A stretch of DNA of 64,000 bases from Romboutsia lituseburensis (GCF_024723825.1 NZ_JANQBQ010000001.1:1426001-1490000), one strand, 5' to 3'; counted from the stretch's first letter, positions 18,327 through 27,668 are shown. The notes: a model not told the origin generated them from the sequence alone. Program-made: numbers and translations.

Positions 18327-18379
18327 TTAAAACTTAATTAATATACACTTATTTTATCATAAATATATTAAAATAAAAC

Positions 18380-18413
18380 AAAAGCAGCATTTTATATTAA
18401 AACACTACTTTTA
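18380..18413 (-). terminator. Terminator of the broken EAL gene
   Basis: On the minus strand a 14-base stem (AAAAGTAGTGTTTT / AAAATGCTGCTTTT, with G-U pairs) ends in T-rich sequence. It survives although the gene is broken. Confidence 0.5.
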
Positions 18414-18423
18414 TCTTATCGCT

Positions 18424-19102
18424 CTAAATATTTTCTTTTAAAAATTTATTTATATCTAAATTAAGCTTATTACTCATCTGTACAATAAGATCAAGTATAT
18501 TTTTACTTTTATTATCATTTTCTATATTGATTATAAAGCTTTTATCTACTTTTATAATATCAATTGGCATATTTAATATATAACTTAATGAAGAATATCC
18601 TGTTCCAAAATCCTCTAATACAAAACTAATCCCGCTATTTTTCATTCTTCTAATGCAGAGTCCTTGTATTCAACAAGATATTTTCTATCTGATATCATAA
18701 CCCCATTTAAATTATCAGCTTTATTATTATTTTGATTATCTATAATTATGGTATCTTGCATGTTCAAATTTTTTCTATATTTTTTAATATCTTCTCTATT
18801 TTATTTATATTTATGTCTATACCCTCAGGTGTCATATTATTAATATCTTCTAGTATTTGCTTTTATATTATTTTATCTAGTAAGTAGTCCAAGTTATCTT
18901 CTACATTAGATATATAATCCATTAATATATTATCTAATGTAGCAATATGATTACTTATATTTTTTTCTGTTACACTTATATACTTACTTTTTTCTTTATA
19001 TATACATACCTTTGAAAATACACTTATTGGTATGATAAGCATAATAAATAATACTACAATAAGCCTAAATCTTATACTATTAAAAAACTTAATTTTTTTC
19101 AT
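18424..19102 (-). pseudogene. Remnant of a membrane sensor/EAL-domain c-di-GMP protein
   Basis: Three pieces are left. The N-terminal 79 codons (18863-19102) encode a membrane anchor (FRLIVVLFIMLIIPISVF) and helical sensor start, ending at a TAA after which the same frame continues KQILEDINNM for about 30 codons. A middle piece in another frame reads NGVMISDRKYLVEYKDSALEE. The last piece has RRMKNSGISFVLEDFGTGY followed by VDKSFI, the C-terminal part of an EAL phosphodiesterase. The full gene would be about 2 kb, so a GGDEF domain, if there was one, and most of EAL are gone. Confidence 0.8.
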
Positions 19103-19387
19103 TTTTTCCCCTATATAATAGACCTTGTAATTATTATTTTAATATCTAATCATTTTATCAACTCGGTCGAATTTTGTCAATTTAACCTATTATAATAATA
19201 ATTAACTTTTTATCAGTACATTTATTTTCTTTTTCATAATTTTATGATAAAATAATGAATATATTTTGCTTTGCTTGAATATAAATTTTAATAGCAAACT
19301 TGTACATAATATAAATAGGTAAATTTTTAGTTTCAAGCATGACATCGTTATTATAACTAAATATTTATTAAAACTAGGAGGATTAAT

Positions 19388-19843
19388 ATGGGCTTAAAAG
19401 ACAAATTCGCAGAATCTTTTGCTAGATCAAAAACAATGACTGGCCCTGAAAAAAAGGCTAATGAAATAATGGGGAAACTTCTTATGAAGAAAGCGGTTCT
19501 TCCTATTGTTTTAATGGTTATTGTATTAATAGGTGGTATAGCAGCTGGATTAAATTCATGGGCTATACTTGGTATTAACTTATTAATCGCTGTAGGTACT
19601 TATTTCTATGTTAAAAAAGCAGGAGATAAATATCAAAACTTTAAACCTTATGTTGGTAATTTAATTAGCTTAGAGAAAAAAGGTAAAAATGAATATATTG
19701 CTATCATAAAACAAGGTAAAATGCCTATTAAATTAGAAATACATCATGGTGGTGAAGATCTTATGAACATTAAGAAAAATCAAATGGTTCAAATAAGTTA
19801 CAACCCTGATGCAAAAATAGCTATATTAGTTGCTACTAAGTAA
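19388..19843 (+). CDS. Membrane protein of unknown function
   Basis: 151 residues. A charged N-terminus (MGLKDKFAESFARSK) is followed by two close membrane helices (residues about 37-75) and a soluble C-terminal beta-rich part of about 70 residues. I do not recognise a family. AGGAGG lies 7 bases before the ATG; own terminator, so a single-gene transcript. Confidence 0.65.
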   Translation: MGLKDKFAESFARSKTMTGPEKKANEIMGKLLMKKAVLPIVLMVIVLIGGIAAGLNSWAILGINLLIAVGTYFYVKKAGDKYQNFKPYVGNLISLEKKGKNEYIAIIKQGKMPIKLEIHHGGEDLMNIKKNQMVQISYNPDAKIAILVATK

Positions 19844-19845
19844 TA

Positions 19846-19883
19846 AAAAAATGCTATCTCTTTATAAGGAGGTAGCATTTTTT
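19846..19883 (+). terminator. Terminator
   Basis: AAAAAATGCTA / TAGCATTTTTT stem with a T tract after the 151-residue membrane protein gene. Confidence 0.7.
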
Positions 19884-19900
19884 ATTATAAATTTAAATGT

Positions 19901-20158
19901 TTACTTATTATAAGCATATTCCTTATATATTCTTAATGCCTTGGCTAATTGATCAGGACAAGATGTTCCTCTATTTTTACACGGTATATCTTCTAGTAGT
20001 TGTATTATTTCATCTATATCCTTTCCTTCAACTAAATATTTTATTCCTATCGTATTACCACTACAACCACCTTCGAATACAACATCTTTTAGTATATTTT
20101 CATCTATGTCCATTATTATAGATTTTGAACAGACTCCTTTGGTATAATATCTATACAT
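19901..20158 (-). CDS. Stand-alone TSCPD-domain protein (TIGR03905-like)
   Basis: 85 residues with GVCSKSI, FEGGCSGN, DIPCKNRGTSCPDQLA: four spaced cysteines and the TSCPD motif otherwise found at the C-terminus of B12-dependent ribonucleotide reductase. A metal-binding role is likely; biological role unknown. GGGGG precedes the ATG. Confidence 0.8.
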   Translation of the reverse strand: MYRYYTKGVCSKSIIMDIDENILKDVVFEGGCSGNTIGIKYLVEGKDIDEIIQLLEDIPCKNRGTSCPDQLAKALRIYKEYAYNK

Positions 20159-20302
20159 GAATAATTCCCCCTTAAATTAATTTTTTTTATAATCTTTCAT
20201 ATATTTTTATAATATATAGTTAATAATTATAGTATTTGTAATATTTATATGTTTTAATTTACTTATAAATACATTTTATTAAATAGAAAGGATGCATCTA
20301 AT

Positions 20303-20710
20303 ATGACTACAGAAACTTTTATTGATAAATTTTTTAAATTTTTAGTTCTACTATTTTGGCCTATAGTCTGGTACAATGTAGTATCTATTCCTAAATTTGA
20401 AACAGTTATATTTATGTTTGGGCTATTTTCTATATTATCCCTAATTTATATAGCTCTAATTATTTATAACTTTAGAATTTTTGAAAAAATAACTGTCTTA
20501 TATAGAATAAGTACTTTAATTGCATTTATTTTCTTTTTATGTAGTTACCTAATTTTTTCTAAAAGCATAGTGCTATTATCCTTAAAGCTTATCTTTATAA
20601 CTATTTATTTTTATATTTCATGTCTAAAAAACTTTAAATATAAAATGAATGAAGGGGTAGTTGGAATTTTATCAGCTATATTATTAATTACTATAACTTT
20701 TTCTTATTAA
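20303..20710 (+). CDS. Small membrane protein, unknown
   Basis: 135 residues, about four membrane helices with short loops. No family recognised. AAAGGA lies about 10 bases before the ATG. About 110 bases before the parvulin gene; relation unclear. Confidence 0.55.
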   Translation: MTTETFIDKFFKFLVLLFWPIVWYNVVSIPKFETVIFMFGLFSILSLIYIALIIYNFRIFEKITVLYRISTLIAFIFFLCSYLIFSKSIVLLSLKLIFITIYFYISCLKNFKYKMNEGVVGILSAILLITITFSY

Positions 20711-20822
20711 TACATATTTGGTCTTATTGTTGGAAATATTAGACATATAGCTTTTTTTCTGATATTATTTATTTTGAGGATAATATTAGTAATTAAATTT
20801 AATTATAAAGGAGTTAAGTATT

Positions 20823-21578
20823 ATGGAAAGAAAAGTTTTAGCTACTATTGGCGAAAAAGAAATAACTAACTACGATGTTGAAAGTGCATTACAAAGTTTA
20901 GATCCATACCAAGCTATGCATTTTAATACTGAAGAAGGAAAGAAACAATTATTAGAAGATTTAGTAAACCAAGAATTATTCTATGTAGAAGCTAAGGAAA
21001 ATAATTTACATAACAACGAAGATTTCAAAAATGAAATGAAAAAAGTTGAAGAAAATATGTTAAAGCAATATGCTATAAATAAAGTTTTATCTAGCATAAC
21101 ATTAACGGAAGAAGAAAAAACAGCTTTCTTTGAAGCTAATAAAAGTAAATTCAACAAATCAGAAACAGCTTCTGCTAAGCATATATTAGTAGAAACTGAA
21201 GATAAAGCTAATGAATTACTTAATAAAATAAATGCTGGAGAAGTTTCTTTCGAAGATGCAGCTGCTGAACATTCTACTTGCCCATCTAAAGATGCTGGTG
21301 GAAACTTAGGTTCATTCCCTAGAGGACAAATGGTACCTGAATTCGAAGAAGCAGTATTTAATATGCAAAAAGGCGAAGTAAGAGGACCAGTTCAAACTCA
21401 ATTTGGATATCACTTAATCAAATTAGAAGATATTCAAGCAGGTGGAGAGTCTAAATATGAAGAAGTTCAAAATGAAATAGAAAGAACTTTAATGTACCAA
21501 AAACAAAGTGAAGTTTATTCAAATAAATTAAACGACTTAAAGTCTAAGTATGGAACTAACGTTAAATATAATGACTAA
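20823..21578 (+). CDS. Parvulin-type peptidyl-prolyl isomerase without signal peptide
   Basis: 251 residues. A SurA/PrsA-like N-terminal helical chaperone part (residues 1-110) is followed by a parvulin domain (TASAKHILVETEDKANELL, CPSKDAGGNLGSFPRGQM, GPVQTQFGYHLIKL). PrsA proteins are lipoproteins, but this one starts MERKVLATIGEKEI with no signal sequence or lipobox, so it should act in the cytoplasm. AAAGGAG precedes the ATG. Role in folding is inferred. Confidence 0.88.
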   Translation: MERKVLATIGEKEITNYDVESALQSLDPYQAMHFNTEEGKKQLLEDLVNQELFYVEAKENNLHNNEDFKNEMKKVEENMLKQYAINKVLSSITLTEEEKTAFFEANKSKFNKSETASAKHILVETEDKANELLNKINAGEVSFEDAAAEHSTCPSKDAGGNLGSFPRGQMVPEFEEAVFNMQKGEVRGPVQTQFGYHLIKLEDIQAGGESKYEEVQNEIERTLMYQKQSEVYSNKLNDLKSKYGTNVKYND

Positions 21579-21583
21579 TATAT

Positions 21584-21612
21584 AAAAGCCTAGTATTTTA
21601 CTAGGCTTTTAG
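21584..21612. terminator. Bidirectional terminator
   Basis: AAAAGCCTAGTA / TACTAGGCTTTT. The TAG of the CBS gene lies inside the right arm. Confidence 0.8.
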
Positions 21613-22005
21613 TTTATTGTAGCAATATTCAATTATATCTCTTCTTTTTATTATTCCTATAAACGTTTTCTGATCATCAATAACCGGAACAAAGTTTTGA
21701 TTCATTGACTTTGAAATCAAGTCTTCTATATTTGCATTAACTGATACTGGAGCATTATCCATTCGTCTTTTTATATTCATTATAGGAACTTCTTCCACAG
21801 CTCTTAAATCTAATGAAAAATCATTTTTTAATGTCCACAATAAATCTCCTTCTGTTATAGTTCCTACATATTTTCCTTCATTGTCAATTATAGGAATAGC
21901 TGAATATCTATGATATTCCATCTTTTCTAAAGCTTGCCTCATAGTGTAGTCTTCATATATATATGCAACCTCACTCTTAGGTGTCAGAAAAAATAATATG
22001 TTCAC
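21601..22005 (-). CDS. CBS-pair protein (DarB/CbpB-like)
   Basis: 134 residues made of two CBS domains (YSAIPIIDNEGKYVGTITEG and NFVPVIDDQKTFIGIIKRRD). Size and layout recall DarB/CbpB, the c-di-AMP-binding CBS protein of Firmicutes that signals potassium and stringent state; that identity is inferred. GTG start with GGAGGTG 7 bases upstream. Confidence 0.75.
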   Translation of the reverse strand: MNILFFLTPKSEVAYIYEDYTMRQALEKMEYHRYSAIPIIDNEGKYVGTITEGDLLWTLKNDFSLDLRAVEEVPIMNIKRRMDNAPVSVNANIEDLISKSMNQNFVPVIDDQKTFIGIIKRRDIIEYCYNKLKA

Positions 22006-22210
22006 TTTACTACACCTCCAAATACTCTTTTGTAAAAAAATATAACATATAGTATATTTTTTAGTTTTTTATCTCCTTTATAATTTTAACATAATTAGTT
22101 ATTATTTTAAATTCAAATATCCGTTTATCTCATATTTTTTTATTTCAAAATATATTTTATGGGTATAAAAATAATAATACATTTTTAACTTTATCTACGG
22201 AGGTATTACT

Positions 22211-22978
22211 ATGAAATTTAATTATAAGTTAGAATTAAAAAATATATTAAACAATGTGTACGAATACAAATTATTTGAAATTATATCTAAAAATAAAGAT
22301 TTGAATAACAATATAGGTAGTATTTGTGATTATAAGGAAATAATTCAAAATACTAAAATATACTTTGGAAGTGAGCTTTACGATTTTATATTAAACCTAC
22401 TTCCTAAAGATAAAGATGGATATTTATTTAGATGCGAAATTGCAAATAATCATAATTATTCATTCCCAAAAGTTTATGATTATTTAGGAAATCCATTAAA
22501 AAACTCAAACAGTAATAAATTCGCCATACAACTTTGGGAATCTCATATGAACAATTTTTTATTAGAAGACCTTGAAATAATGTTTAATCAAAATGATTTT
22601 TCCTCATTTGTTGAAAATCAATTAGAAATACTTAAGCCTAAATTAAAAAAAGATATAAATAAATATAATGAAAATTCTAAAATTATAATACCATTTAATA
22701 GCTTTGATGATTTAGTTTTAACCGTAAAAAATATGCTATTAGATGCTACTTTAGATATTTCATATGCCCAAAGCTTAGTTGACCTAAATAAGCTAAGAGA
22801 TGAAATGAGTAAGTTTAGTGCTACTTTCCACATGTATAATGAATTTGATAAATTAGAAGATGATCTTGAGTACTGCATCAATAACTTCTTTAAATATGAT
22901 TCAAATGAATTGCTTAACTTTTTAGTAAAAGAAAAAAGATTTAAACTTAAAGAAGGAATTGGACTAATCAAAGGTTGA
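22211..22978 (+). CDS. Unknown soluble protein
   Basis: 255 residues, mostly helical and charged, rich in Asn and Lys, no signal peptide or membrane helix. No catalytic motif or known family recognised. GGAGGT lies 6 bases before the ATG and the frame is clean. Ends with TGA, showing TGA is used as stop here. Confidence 0.6.
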   Translation: MKFNYKLELKNILNNVYEYKLFEIISKNKDLNNNIGSICDYKEIIQNTKIYFGSELYDFILNLLPKDKDGYLFRCEIANNHNYSFPKVYDYLGNPLKNSNSNKFAIQLWESHMNNFLLEDLEIMFNQNDFSSFVENQLEILKPKLKKDINKYNENSKIIIPFNSFDDLVLTVKNMLLDATLDISYAQSLVDLNKLRDEMSKFSATFHMYNEFDKLEDDLEYCINNFFKYDSNELLNFLVKEKRFKLKEGIGLIKG

Positions 22979-23035
22979 GAATTTACGTCTCACCTTATAT
23001 ACATTGATATTAAAAATATTTCATAAAATTACATT

Positions 23036-23062
23036 AAAAAAGCCGCTTCGAAAGCGGCTGTG
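23036..23062 (-). terminator. Terminator of the cold-shock gene
   Basis: CAGCCGCTTTCGAAGCGGC hairpin followed by TTTTTT on the minus strand; unusually GC-rich for this region. Confidence 0.85.
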
Positions 23063-23104
23063 TTTCACATATTACTAGAATTACTAATATATATGAACTT
23101 TAGA

Positions 23105-23305
23105 TTATATTTTAGCTACATTCGCAGCTTGAGGACCTTTAGCTCCTTCAACTACTTCAAATTGAACGCTTTGTCCTTCTTCTAAAGACTTGTATCCTTC
23201 ACCAGTTATAGCTGAGAAATGTACGAAAACATCTCCTTCACCTTCTACAGATATAAATCCAAATCCTTTTTCGTTGTTAAACCACTTAACTACACCAGTT
23301 TTCAT
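23105..23305 (-). CDS. Cold-shock protein (CspA family)
   Basis: 66 residues, one cold-shock domain. RNP1 is KGFGFI and RNP2 is [16 protein letters not shown] opens the domain. It binds single-stranded RNA and DNA and loosens structures in mRNA. Own promoter about 60 bases upstream, AGGAGG before the ATG, and own terminator. Confidence 0.95.
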   Translation of the reverse strand: MKTGVVKWFNNEKGFGFISVEGEGDVFVHFSAITGEGYKSLEEGQSVQFEVVEGAKGPQAANVAKI

Positions 23306-23368
23306 TAATAAATCCTCCTAAAAAAAACACAAAATTATTTAATTACAATTTAATGTAATCTTATTACT

Positions 23369-23397
23369 ACTTTATCACATATAAGTATGATTGTCAA
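23369..23397 (-). promoter_or_regulatory. Promoter of the cold-shock gene
   Basis: On the minus strand TTGACA, 17 bases, TAAAGT. Gives a leader of about 60 bases. Confidence 0.65.
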
Positions 23398-23477
23398 TTA
23401 TTATTAAATTTATACACACTTATATGTTATTTTTTCTAAAAACATGCATGCTATAGTTAAGTTTATTTTAGTTTTAC

Positions 23478-24626
23478 TTAATAATGTACTTGTATTATAT
23501 GAAATCTTATTTCTTTATCACTCCAACCTAAATCCCATGGTACTAGTAATCTATCAGTATTATGACAAGTTACTAATGGGTAACCTTTTGAGTCTATACC
23601 GGTTACAGTTGATACATGTGTTATACGTCCACCTTTTTCATAGGCTACAAAGTCTCCGGGTTTTAAATTATATGCACTTTTATATACATCTTGATAAGAT
23701 CCTTTAGATATTAAGCTACCTCTTCCACTATACAATATGTAGTTCTTAAATGCCTGAGCATTTACCCAAGCTTTAGTCCCCGCATTTTCTGAATAGTTCC
23801 AAGTATCATTTTTCTTAAATCTTCCACTTTCAAACATTATCTGAGATGCAAAATTAGCACAATCTCCTCCTTCTGGGTTATAATCTCTATAATTAGAATT
23901 AAATTTTAAACCATATTCTTCATCAGCTGCAGCCCCACAGTACTTATGTGCGTATTCAATTCCTTTTAATTGCTCTTGACTTAAGTCTAATTTTTTAGGG
24001 TCTTGGCTTAAAATATAGTTTCTTATATCTTCAGATTTTATATTTTCAAGATTTAACGAATCTGCAAAAGGATCTGTATACCATTCTTTAGTTATAATAC
24101 ATTGATTATCTTTTATTTTAACATTTAAGTAATGATATGTTCCTATCCTAAACATATTTATTATGTCTTTTTGGTTCTCATATGAATATTTATATTCAGT
24201 AGATACTGTACAGATAATCCCATATAAATCATCTTCTTTTTCTTTTACTTTTTTTACTTTAACCTTAGTTTTAATGTCATTAAACTTGACTCCTTGTTTA
24301 CTTGACCAATTTTCAAGATATTTCATCTTTTTAGCTTCATGTTCATACGCCCATAAACCAAATTTTTTATCTGTTTGATAAAGGTTTTTGAGTATATTTT
24401 CATCTTTTTCTAATAAAGCTTTATTTCTATAATCAAATAAATTTTCAAGAAGTAACTTATACTGATTATTAACTTCCTCATCATTTATATTACTTGTTTG
24501 TATCAATTTTTCTGGTATATTATATTTATTTTGATTAATATATACATACAAGCCTATTGATAAGGTAAGGCTAAACGAAATAATCAAACCTTTGATGTAC
24601 TTATTTCTTATTATGATTTTTTTCAA
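23478..24626 (-). CDS. Exported putative amidase (Amidase_6 domain)
   Basis: 382 residues. Signal anchor near the N-terminus (KGLIISFSLTLSIGLYVY), a linker region, then a C-terminal domain of about 165 residues with GGDCANFASQIMFESG (catalytic Cys), LKPGDFVAY, ITHVSTVTG (His) and LVTCHNTDR, the pattern of the putative amidase domain related to NlpC/P60. Likely cuts cell-wall or peptide amides outside the cell. TTG at 24626 is the start, with AGGAGGTG 5 bases upstream. Confidence 0.8.
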   Translation of the reverse strand: MKKIIIRNKYIKGLIISFSLTLSIGLYVYINQNKYNIPEKLIQTSNINDEEVNNQYKLLLENLFDYRNKALLEKDENILKNLYQTDKKFGLWAYEHEAKKMKYLENWSSKQGVKFNDIKTKVKVKKVKEKEDDLYGIICTVSTEYKYSYENQKDIINMFRIGTYHYLNVKIKDNQCIITKEWYTDPFADSLNLENIKSEDIRNYILSQDPKKLDLSQEQLKGIEYAHKYCGAAADEEYGLKFNSNYRDYNPEGGDCANFASQIMFESGRFKKNDTWNYSENAGTKAWVNAQAFKNYILYSGRGSLISKGSYQDVYKSAYNLKPGDFVAYEKGGRITHVSTVTGIDSKGYPLVTCHNTDRLLVPWDLGWSDKEIRFHIIQVHY

Positions 24627-24857
24627 AGTTACACCTCCTAGCAAAGAGTACATCTGTCATTATTTTTAAATTATTTTTTATTATTATGTCCAAATCATAA
24701 GTAAATAATTTTATTTATTTAATTTAAGTTAAAATTGTTATCATACATTTTGATTTTTATTTTATTTACTAGGTTTTTTAATATTTTAGTAGTAATATAA
24801 TTATGTAGTTTATTGTTTTAATTTATATATATTATAAATACGGAGGTGTAATTTATT

Positions 24858-25676
24858 TTGAAAAAAATAGCTGCAATTAATGATTTATCTGGTATTGGAA
24901 GGTGTTCTTTAACTGTTGCACTTCCTATAATTTCAGCATTAAAAGTACAATGTTGTCCATTTCCTACTGCTATACTGTCTAGTCAAACAGGATACCCAGA
25001 ATATACATTTTTAGATTTTACTAATAATATGAGTAATTATTATTCTGTTTGGAAAAATCTAAATATAAACTTTGATTGTATTTATAGCGGTTTCTTAGGA
25101 TCAAAAGAACAAATAGATATTGTATGTAAATTTATTTGTGAAAACAAAGATTCATTTGTTATTGTAGATCCAGTTATGGGTGACGAAGGAAAACTTTATC
25201 CAGTCTTTGATATTGATATGTGTAAAAAAATCAAAAATTTAGTTAAGCATGCAGACTTAGTGACTCCAAACTTAACAGAAGCATGCCTTTTAACTGATAA
25301 CGAATATAAAAAAGATACTTTTTCAGAATTAGAGATTATAAATATAGCTAAAGACATATGTAAATTAGGTCCTAGAAAAGTTATCATAACAGGTATAATT
25401 TCAAATGATAATATTATAAATTTAGCATATGATAAAGATTTAGATAAATATTTTGTAACATCTATAAAGTATAATAATAAATCTTATAGCGGAACCGGCG
25501 ATATATTTACATCTATTGTCTCAGGGCTTTTAATGAGAGATTACTCTCTAGAGGAGGCTACTAAAGAGGCTACTATGTTTATATCTGAAGTGGTTAATTA
25601 CACATCTCAATTTGATACAGATCGAAATGATGGTGTAATATTTGAACAGTTCTTAAATATGCTAACAAGCCTTTAA
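24858..25676 (+). CDS. pdxY: Pyridoxal/pyridoxamine kinase (PdxY/ThiD-like)
   Basis: 272 residues of the ribokinase-like vitamin kinases. INDLSGIGRCSL at the N-terminus, IVDPVMGDEGKLY, TPNLTEACLL and SGTGDIFTSIVSGLL (anion hole and catalytic Asp) are the family motifs. It phosphorylates vitamin B6 to PLP or its relatives; PLP is needed by Alr and the aminotransferase in this window. TTG start, GGAGGTG 9 bases before it. Confidence 0.88.
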   Translation: MKKIAAINDLSGIGRCSLTVALPIISALKVQCCPFPTAILSSQTGYPEYTFLDFTNNMSNYYSVWKNLNINFDCIYSGFLGSKEQIDIVCKFICENKDSFVIVDPVMGDEGKLYPVFDIDMCKKIKNLVKHADLVTPNLTEACLLTDNEYKKDTFSELEIINIAKDICKLGPRKVIITGIISNDNIINLAYDKDLDKYFVTSIKYNNKSYSGTGDIFTSIVSGLLMRDYSLEEATKEATMFISEVVNYTSQFDTDRNDGVIFEQFLNMLTSL

Positions 25677-25683
25677 TTTTAAA

Positions 25684-25712
25684 AAGGGATACCTAAAAAG
25701 GTATCCCTATTC
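25684..25712 (+). terminator. Hairpin after the pyridoxal kinase gene
   Basis: GGGATACCT / AGGTATCCC stem, 4-base loop, only a short T run; probably a terminator. Confidence 0.55.
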
Positions 25713-25894
25713 CACGTTGTCAATTTCTTATATGTCAAATATCATACCTTATATACTATTAAATTTTTATGTTATTTGTTACTAATTTAATATTTTTTAT
25801 TATTATAAATTCTAATTATCTTTATTTAGTCTATAATTAAAATTTAATTTATAGAATATAATATATAGATTTAATAAAAGGAGGGAGAATTTAT

Positions 25895-26215
25895 ATGGAT
25901 ATAAATCAAAAATCAAAAGAATTTGCTCAATATGTTAAAGCTACTGATGAATTTAAAAATATGAATAAATGTAAATTAGAATTAGAGAGAAATAGAAATC
26001 TAAAAAAACAATTAGATACTTATGTTAATAAAAAAAATACTATTTATTCAAATTATAGAATGGAAGATGCTTCAAAAAAAATAAGCCAGTTAAATCGAGA
26101 CTACCATAATTTTTTTAATCTTCCTATAGTTGCTAATTATATGCAGGCTACAAGAGATTTTAATAATATGATGGAGAAGCTTTATAAATCTATAGAAAAA
26201 GAGCTTTTAAAATAG
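25895..26215 (+). CDS. YlbF/YmcA family protein
   Basis: 106 residues, all helical, with the YlbF-family pattern (SKEFAQYVKATDEFKNMN, LPIVANYMQATRDFNNMM). In Bacillus the paralogues YlbF, YmcA and YaaT form an Fe-S complex that guides RNase Y and sporulation decisions; rny is in this window at 56-58 kb. Which paralogue this is cannot be told. AGGAGGGAG precedes the ATG. Confidence 0.8.
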   Translation: MDINQKSKEFAQYVKATDEFKNMNKCKLELERNRNLKKQLDTYVNKKNTIYSNYRMEDASKKISQLNRDYHNFFNLPIVANYMQATRDFNNMMEKLYKSIEKELLK

Positions 26216-26226
26216 TTTATACCAAT

Positions 26227-26258
26227 AAAAAAGAATGCCTAAATAGGCACTCTTTTTT
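26227..26258. terminator. Bidirectional terminator
   Basis: AAAAAAGAATGCCT / AGGCACTCTTTTTT stem between convergent genes. Confidence 0.75.
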
Positions 26259-26275
26259 ATTTATATACTATATAA

Positions 26276-27391
26276 TTAATCAAAATCTCTAGGTTGAACT
26301 ATCATGTTTTGCATCATATTTTGCATCATCATATAGTAATTCATCCACATATCATTCATATCCTGATATTGATTTACATATGCATTCATATAAGGCATAT
26401 CTAAATTTGGATATTCTTGAGAAAATCCACCTACATATTGCATATTACACATATCATACATAGGACTTACATATGTTGCACACCCATTATTCATACATAT
26501 ATCTTCATCTTCTACATATATTATTTCTTCGTTTTCATAGCATGGGTTACAATAATGGTTCTTTTTAACTTTGCATCCGCATTCTTTTTTCTTCGGAGCC
26601 TGACATTCGCATTTTTCTATTTTACATCCCCATTCTTTTTTCTTTGGAGCTTGGCATTCACATTTCTCTATGTTACATTCACAATCTATTTCTATTTCCA
26701 TTTCGCATTTAGGTTTAGTTTCACATAAGTCTAGTTTATCGCTACATTTTTTTATCATATCTTCACATTTTTTAGATTTATGTTCATATTCTTTTATTTT
26801 TTCACCTGCTGATTTATAGCATTCTAATGCTTTCTCATCACATTTTAAAGCTTGATTATATAAACATTTAGCTTTTTCATTATGCTCTTGAGCTTTTTCA
26901 TATAAACATTTAGCTTTTTCACAGTTACACTCAGCTTCTTTTTCTACTTTTTCAGCTTCTTTATATAAGCATTTAGATCTTTCGCAAAGTTTTTCAGCTT
27001 TTTCCATTAATTCTTTAGCTTTACATTCAGCTGCTTTTGCTTCTTTTTCATCACAATTAGCATTTTGTATTAAATTTTGAGCTTTAGCACATAAAACTTT
27101 AGATGATCTTTCACATTCTTTAGCTTGCTCATATGCTTCTTGAGCTTTGCATTCGCATTCTAAGGCTCTTTCGAATAAATCTTCTGCTTGTTTAGCTAAT
27201 TTAACACATTTATCCACGCAAGTTATTTCATAATCCTCACAAGGACACTCTACATATTGTTTAATTGGTTTTTTACATGGTTTACATGGTTTACATGTAT
27301 TAACTGGTTCACTGCATGAATTACATGTATTGCATACATTGCATTCTTCATAGTTTACTGTAGAACATGGTTGTTTTTTTCTTTTTCTCAT
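26276..27391 (-). CDS. Cysteine-rich coiled-coil protein, probable spore coat/exosporium component
   Basis: 371 residues, 44 of them Cys by my count (12%). The N-terminal 60 residues have CxxC clusters and NTCKPCKPCKKP. Residues about 65-215 are a long Ala/Glu/Lys coiled coil with a Cys every 7-11 residues (CEKAKCLYEKAQ type). A 17-residue unit is duplicated (EKCECQAPKKKE twice). The tail is rich in Met, Tyr, Asn and Gln. No signal peptide. Such composition recalls exosporium proteins like CdeC, but I see no clear homology. A sigma-K-like promoter lies upstream. Confidence 0.75.
   Translation of the reverse strand: MRKRKKQPCSTVNYEECNVCNTCNSCSEPVNTCKPCKPCKKPIKQYVECPCEDYEITCVDKCVKLAKQAEDLFERALECECKAQEAYEQAKECERSSKVLCAKAQNLIQNANCDEKEAKAAECKAKELMEKAEKLCERSKCLYKEAEKVEKEAECNCEKAKCLYEKAQEHNEKAKCLYNQALKCDEKALECYKSAGEKIKEYEHKSKKCEDMIKKCSDKLDLCETKPKCEMEIEIDCECNIEKCECQAPKKKEWGCKIEKCECQAPKKKECGCKVKKNHYCNPCYENEEIIYVEDEDICMNNGCATYVSPMYDMCNMQYVGGFSQEYPNLDMPYMNAYVNQYQDMNDMWMNYYMMMQNMMQNMIVQPRDFD
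26574..26675 (-). repeat. Two tandem 51-base units inside the Cys-rich gene
   Basis: Units 26574-26624 and 26625-26675 differ at about 7 positions and encode the duplicated IEKCECQAPKKKE segment. The length is a multiple of three, so the frame is kept. Confidence 0.8.
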
Positions 27392-27458
27392 AAAACGTCA
27401 AACCCCTTTGCTGTAAATTTACCCCCATAAGAAAAACTTATGTTGTCTAATATAATTA

Positions 27459-27480
27459 TATGATTGTCTTTCAATGTGGT
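27459..27480 (-). promoter_or_regulatory. Sigma-K-like promoter of the Cys-rich gene
   Basis: On the minus strand AC, 16 bases, then CATATAATT. The mother-cell sigma-K consensus is AC-N16/17-CATANNNTA, so only one base differs. Transcription would start about 55 bases before the ATG. Confidence 0.5.
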
Positions 27481-27668
27481 TACTAATTCTTTACAGCTGA
27501 AGCTTTTTGATATAAATCATGAGTGTTTTATTAAAGACCTTAAAGTATTTTTTGATTTGTAATAAAAATATATTTTACCTTTTTTATAATATTTTTTATT
27601 CTATTTGCACATGATATTTACAAGAATTGCAAATTTAAATGTGGCAATTTCTCGATAGGAGTGATTTT

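Noticed and set aside
26574-26675. CRISPR-like tandem repeat
   Set aside because: Two adjoining in-frame units without spacers, inside a coding region.
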